64,000 nucleotides of DNA from JAJDAT01 sp964344185 (GTDB lineage: Bacteria; Nitrospinota; Nitrospinia; Nitrospinales; JAJDAT01), in assembly GCA_964344185.1 (NCBI GenBank), contig CAYFMN010000014.1, positions 1-64,000 on the forward strand. Direction: 5' to 3'. The position numbers and the translations under genes are program-made. The notes under the pieces are model-generated. The model was not told the origin of the DNA. It saw nothing but the letters and a program-made list of their open reading frames with translations, and searched no databases. Below, piece by piece: positions 62,853-64,000 of this stretch. Position 1 is the first letter of the stretch, and every line of letters starts with the position of its first letter.

Positions 62853-63845
62853 TTATTCGTCTTTTGGAGCCCAATCTGGCTCCCAAGTAAGGCAAATTCC
62901 TGCGGGATCCTTCAGTTGTCCAGGTTCTCTTCCAATTGACCCCCACTTACCAACAAAATTAAACTCTTTATCCAACTTCTGAATCCGGTTATTAAGCGTA
63001 TCCACTACAAATAGAAAACCATATGGGTCCTGGGCCAAACACATCGGACAGTTAAACTGTCCTTCACGTTTACCAAGCTCTCCAAAACTTGCAATAAAAT
63101 TTCCCTCATTATCAAAAACCTGACAACGATTTTGACTTTTCTCCGAAACAATTATTGTGCCATCTTTACGCACCACAATGCCATTCGGAAAATTGAAAAA
63201 CCCTTCCTCAAAACCATATTGTCCAAATTTTGAAACATACTGGCCGTCTTCGTTAAAAATCTGAACACGCTGGTTGTCTCTATCCGCCACATAAATATTT
63301 CCTTCACGATCTAAAGCAACGCCTGTAGGGTATTTTAGAAAACCGTCAAAATCTCCAGAAAACCCAAAACCTAAAAGAAATTCTCCATCATCGTCAAAAC
63401 GTTTAAAGCAATGGTTTGCCGTATCAGCTACAAGAATGGTTCCAGCAGCCTCTACCACTATGCCTTCTGGCATATAAAACTTGTCCGGCCCCCAACCTTC
63501 TTGCCCAAACTCCAAAAGAAAATTTCCTTCCTCGTCGAACTTTTGTATCCGATGACACCCCGTATCGGCAACCCAAATATTACCATACGAGTCGACGGCA
63601 ACTCCCATTGGGGTTTTAAACTCTCCAGGATTATAAGGAGCGCGCGTACCGGCTGGTCGGCCAAATTGCATTAAAAACTTCCCATTTCCGTCGAATTTTT
63701 GAATACGATTATTTCCTGCATCGGCCACCCAAACATATAATTTAGAATGGTCGACAACCGGTATTTCCTCGGGTAAAGCCTCTTCTACCTCAACTAGTTC
63801 CTGCCCAATCTCTAACTCTTCTGTTTCAGTTTTTTCTTTTTCCAT
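62853..63845 (-). CDS. NHL-repeat protein, six-bladed type, cytoplasmic
   Basis: After an acidic leader (EKTETEELEIGQELVEVEEA) come about six NHL repeats of the 'YVWVADAGNNRIQKFDGNGKFLMQFG' type, enough for one beta-propeller. No signal peptide is seen, unlike the NHL protein at 14698-16851. The C-terminus carries CLTWEPDWAPKDE. It is the first gene seen of this minus-strand run and likely forms an operon with the DUF1566 gene after it. A binding-scaffold role is likely. Confidence 0.87.
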   Translation of the reverse strand: MEKEKTETEELEIGQELVEVEEALPEEIPVVDHSKLYVWVADAGNNRIQKFDGNGKFLMQFGRPAGTRAPYNPGEFKTPMGVAVDSYGNIWVADTGCHRIQKFDEEGNFLLEFGQEGWGPDKFYMPEGIVVEAAGTILVADTANHCFKRFDDDGEFLLGFGFSGDFDGFLKYPTGVALDREGNIYVADRDNQRVQIFNEDGQYVSKFGQYGFEEGFFNFPNGIVVRKDGTIIVSEKSQNRCQVFDNEGNFIASFGELGKREGQFNCPMCLAQDPYGFLFVVDTLNNRIQKLDKEFNFVGKWGSIGREPGQLKDPAGICLTWEPDWAPKDE

Positions 63846-64000
63846 TTTTCTCAGGCAATAATTATTAATAAAAATATATAGGAATTTTTTTAACTGAGGG
63901 AAATAAGGACAGCATAAACCGCCCAGGAAGGAAAACTCTTGGAGGTTTCAGGAAATAGTCAAAAATAAACGCAACTATAACCACGGCAATTTAATTTCGC
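63846..64000. other. Right end, upstream region of the NHL gene
   Basis: This 155 nt AT-rich stretch would hold the promoter of the NHL-led minus-strand operon. I see no gene, repeat or clear promoter consensus before the window ends. Confidence 0.3.

Noticed and set aside
1..64000. CRISPR arrays, tRNA or rRNA genes, insertion sequences
   Set aside because: No evenly spaced repeats, cloverleaf-type segments, rRNA-like sequence or transposase motif were found by eye.

Overview
The window is AT-rich, Gram-negative-type bacterial DNA: lipoprotein signals, HflK/HflC, a multi-domain chemosensory system, and many Lys/Asn/Ile-rich proteins. The mix of NHL, TPR, LRR, FG-GAP and Lcl/DUF1566 proteins, c-type haem motifs, a LipM-like octanoyltransferase and an OadABG pump suggests an environmental, probably aquatic bacterium. 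An AT-rich relative of Nitrospinota or of a deltaproteobacterial lineage would fit, but this is a guess from gene content. I found no tRNA, rRNA, CRISPR array, transposase or phage gene.

Layout. 1-874: a DUF559-type nuclease-like gene with a long Lys/Ala/Pro tail, cut by the left edge. 1.1-3.3 kb: mnmG and a DUF4911 gene. 3.4-14.6 kb: an envelope-glycan block with two SDR sugar dehydratase/epimerases, a sugar-1-phosphate nucleotidyltransferase, two GT2, one GT4, two GT39-like membrane transferases (one with a TPR tail) and an SGNH hydrolase-like protein. 14.7-22.4 kb: exported repeat proteins (NHL, two RI-type LRR, an FG-GAP lipoprotein) around a caspase-like lipoprotein and an orphan CheW. 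22.3-26.8 kb: an MBL-fold hydrolase, a LipM-like enzyme, and a membrane-anchored FGE-sulfatase protein carrying haem-type motifs.

26.7-37.7 kb: a chemosensory operon read on the minus strand: cheB, cheR-TPR, cheA-REC, a REC-GAF-PAS class III nucleotide cyclase, cheW, cheW-like, then a receptor with a DUF3365-like CXXCH haem domain. There is no stand-alone cheY and no flagellar gene, so the cyclase is the obvious candidate output. The cyclase frame has an in-frame TAG that separates a conserved-looking C-terminal tail from the catalytic domain.

38-54.4 kb: mostly housekeeping: thpR-recA-recX, prepilin peptidase, hflK-hflC, trkA-trkH, oadA-oadB-oadG, and several unrecognised genes. Two intergenic regions (52.6 and 53.9-54.0 kb) hold strong hairpins that no protein gene explains.

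54.5-63.9 kb: a long minus-strand accessory block with seven genes (eight domains) of the Lcl_C/DUF1566 family. They are interleaved with a parvulin isomerase, a glutaredoxin-like protein, an LRR protein, an acidic TPR protein, an NHL protein and a small exported protein that has its own near-consensus promoter and a strong terminator. One unrecognised gene here (55161-55901) appears to begin at a non-standard ATC codon.
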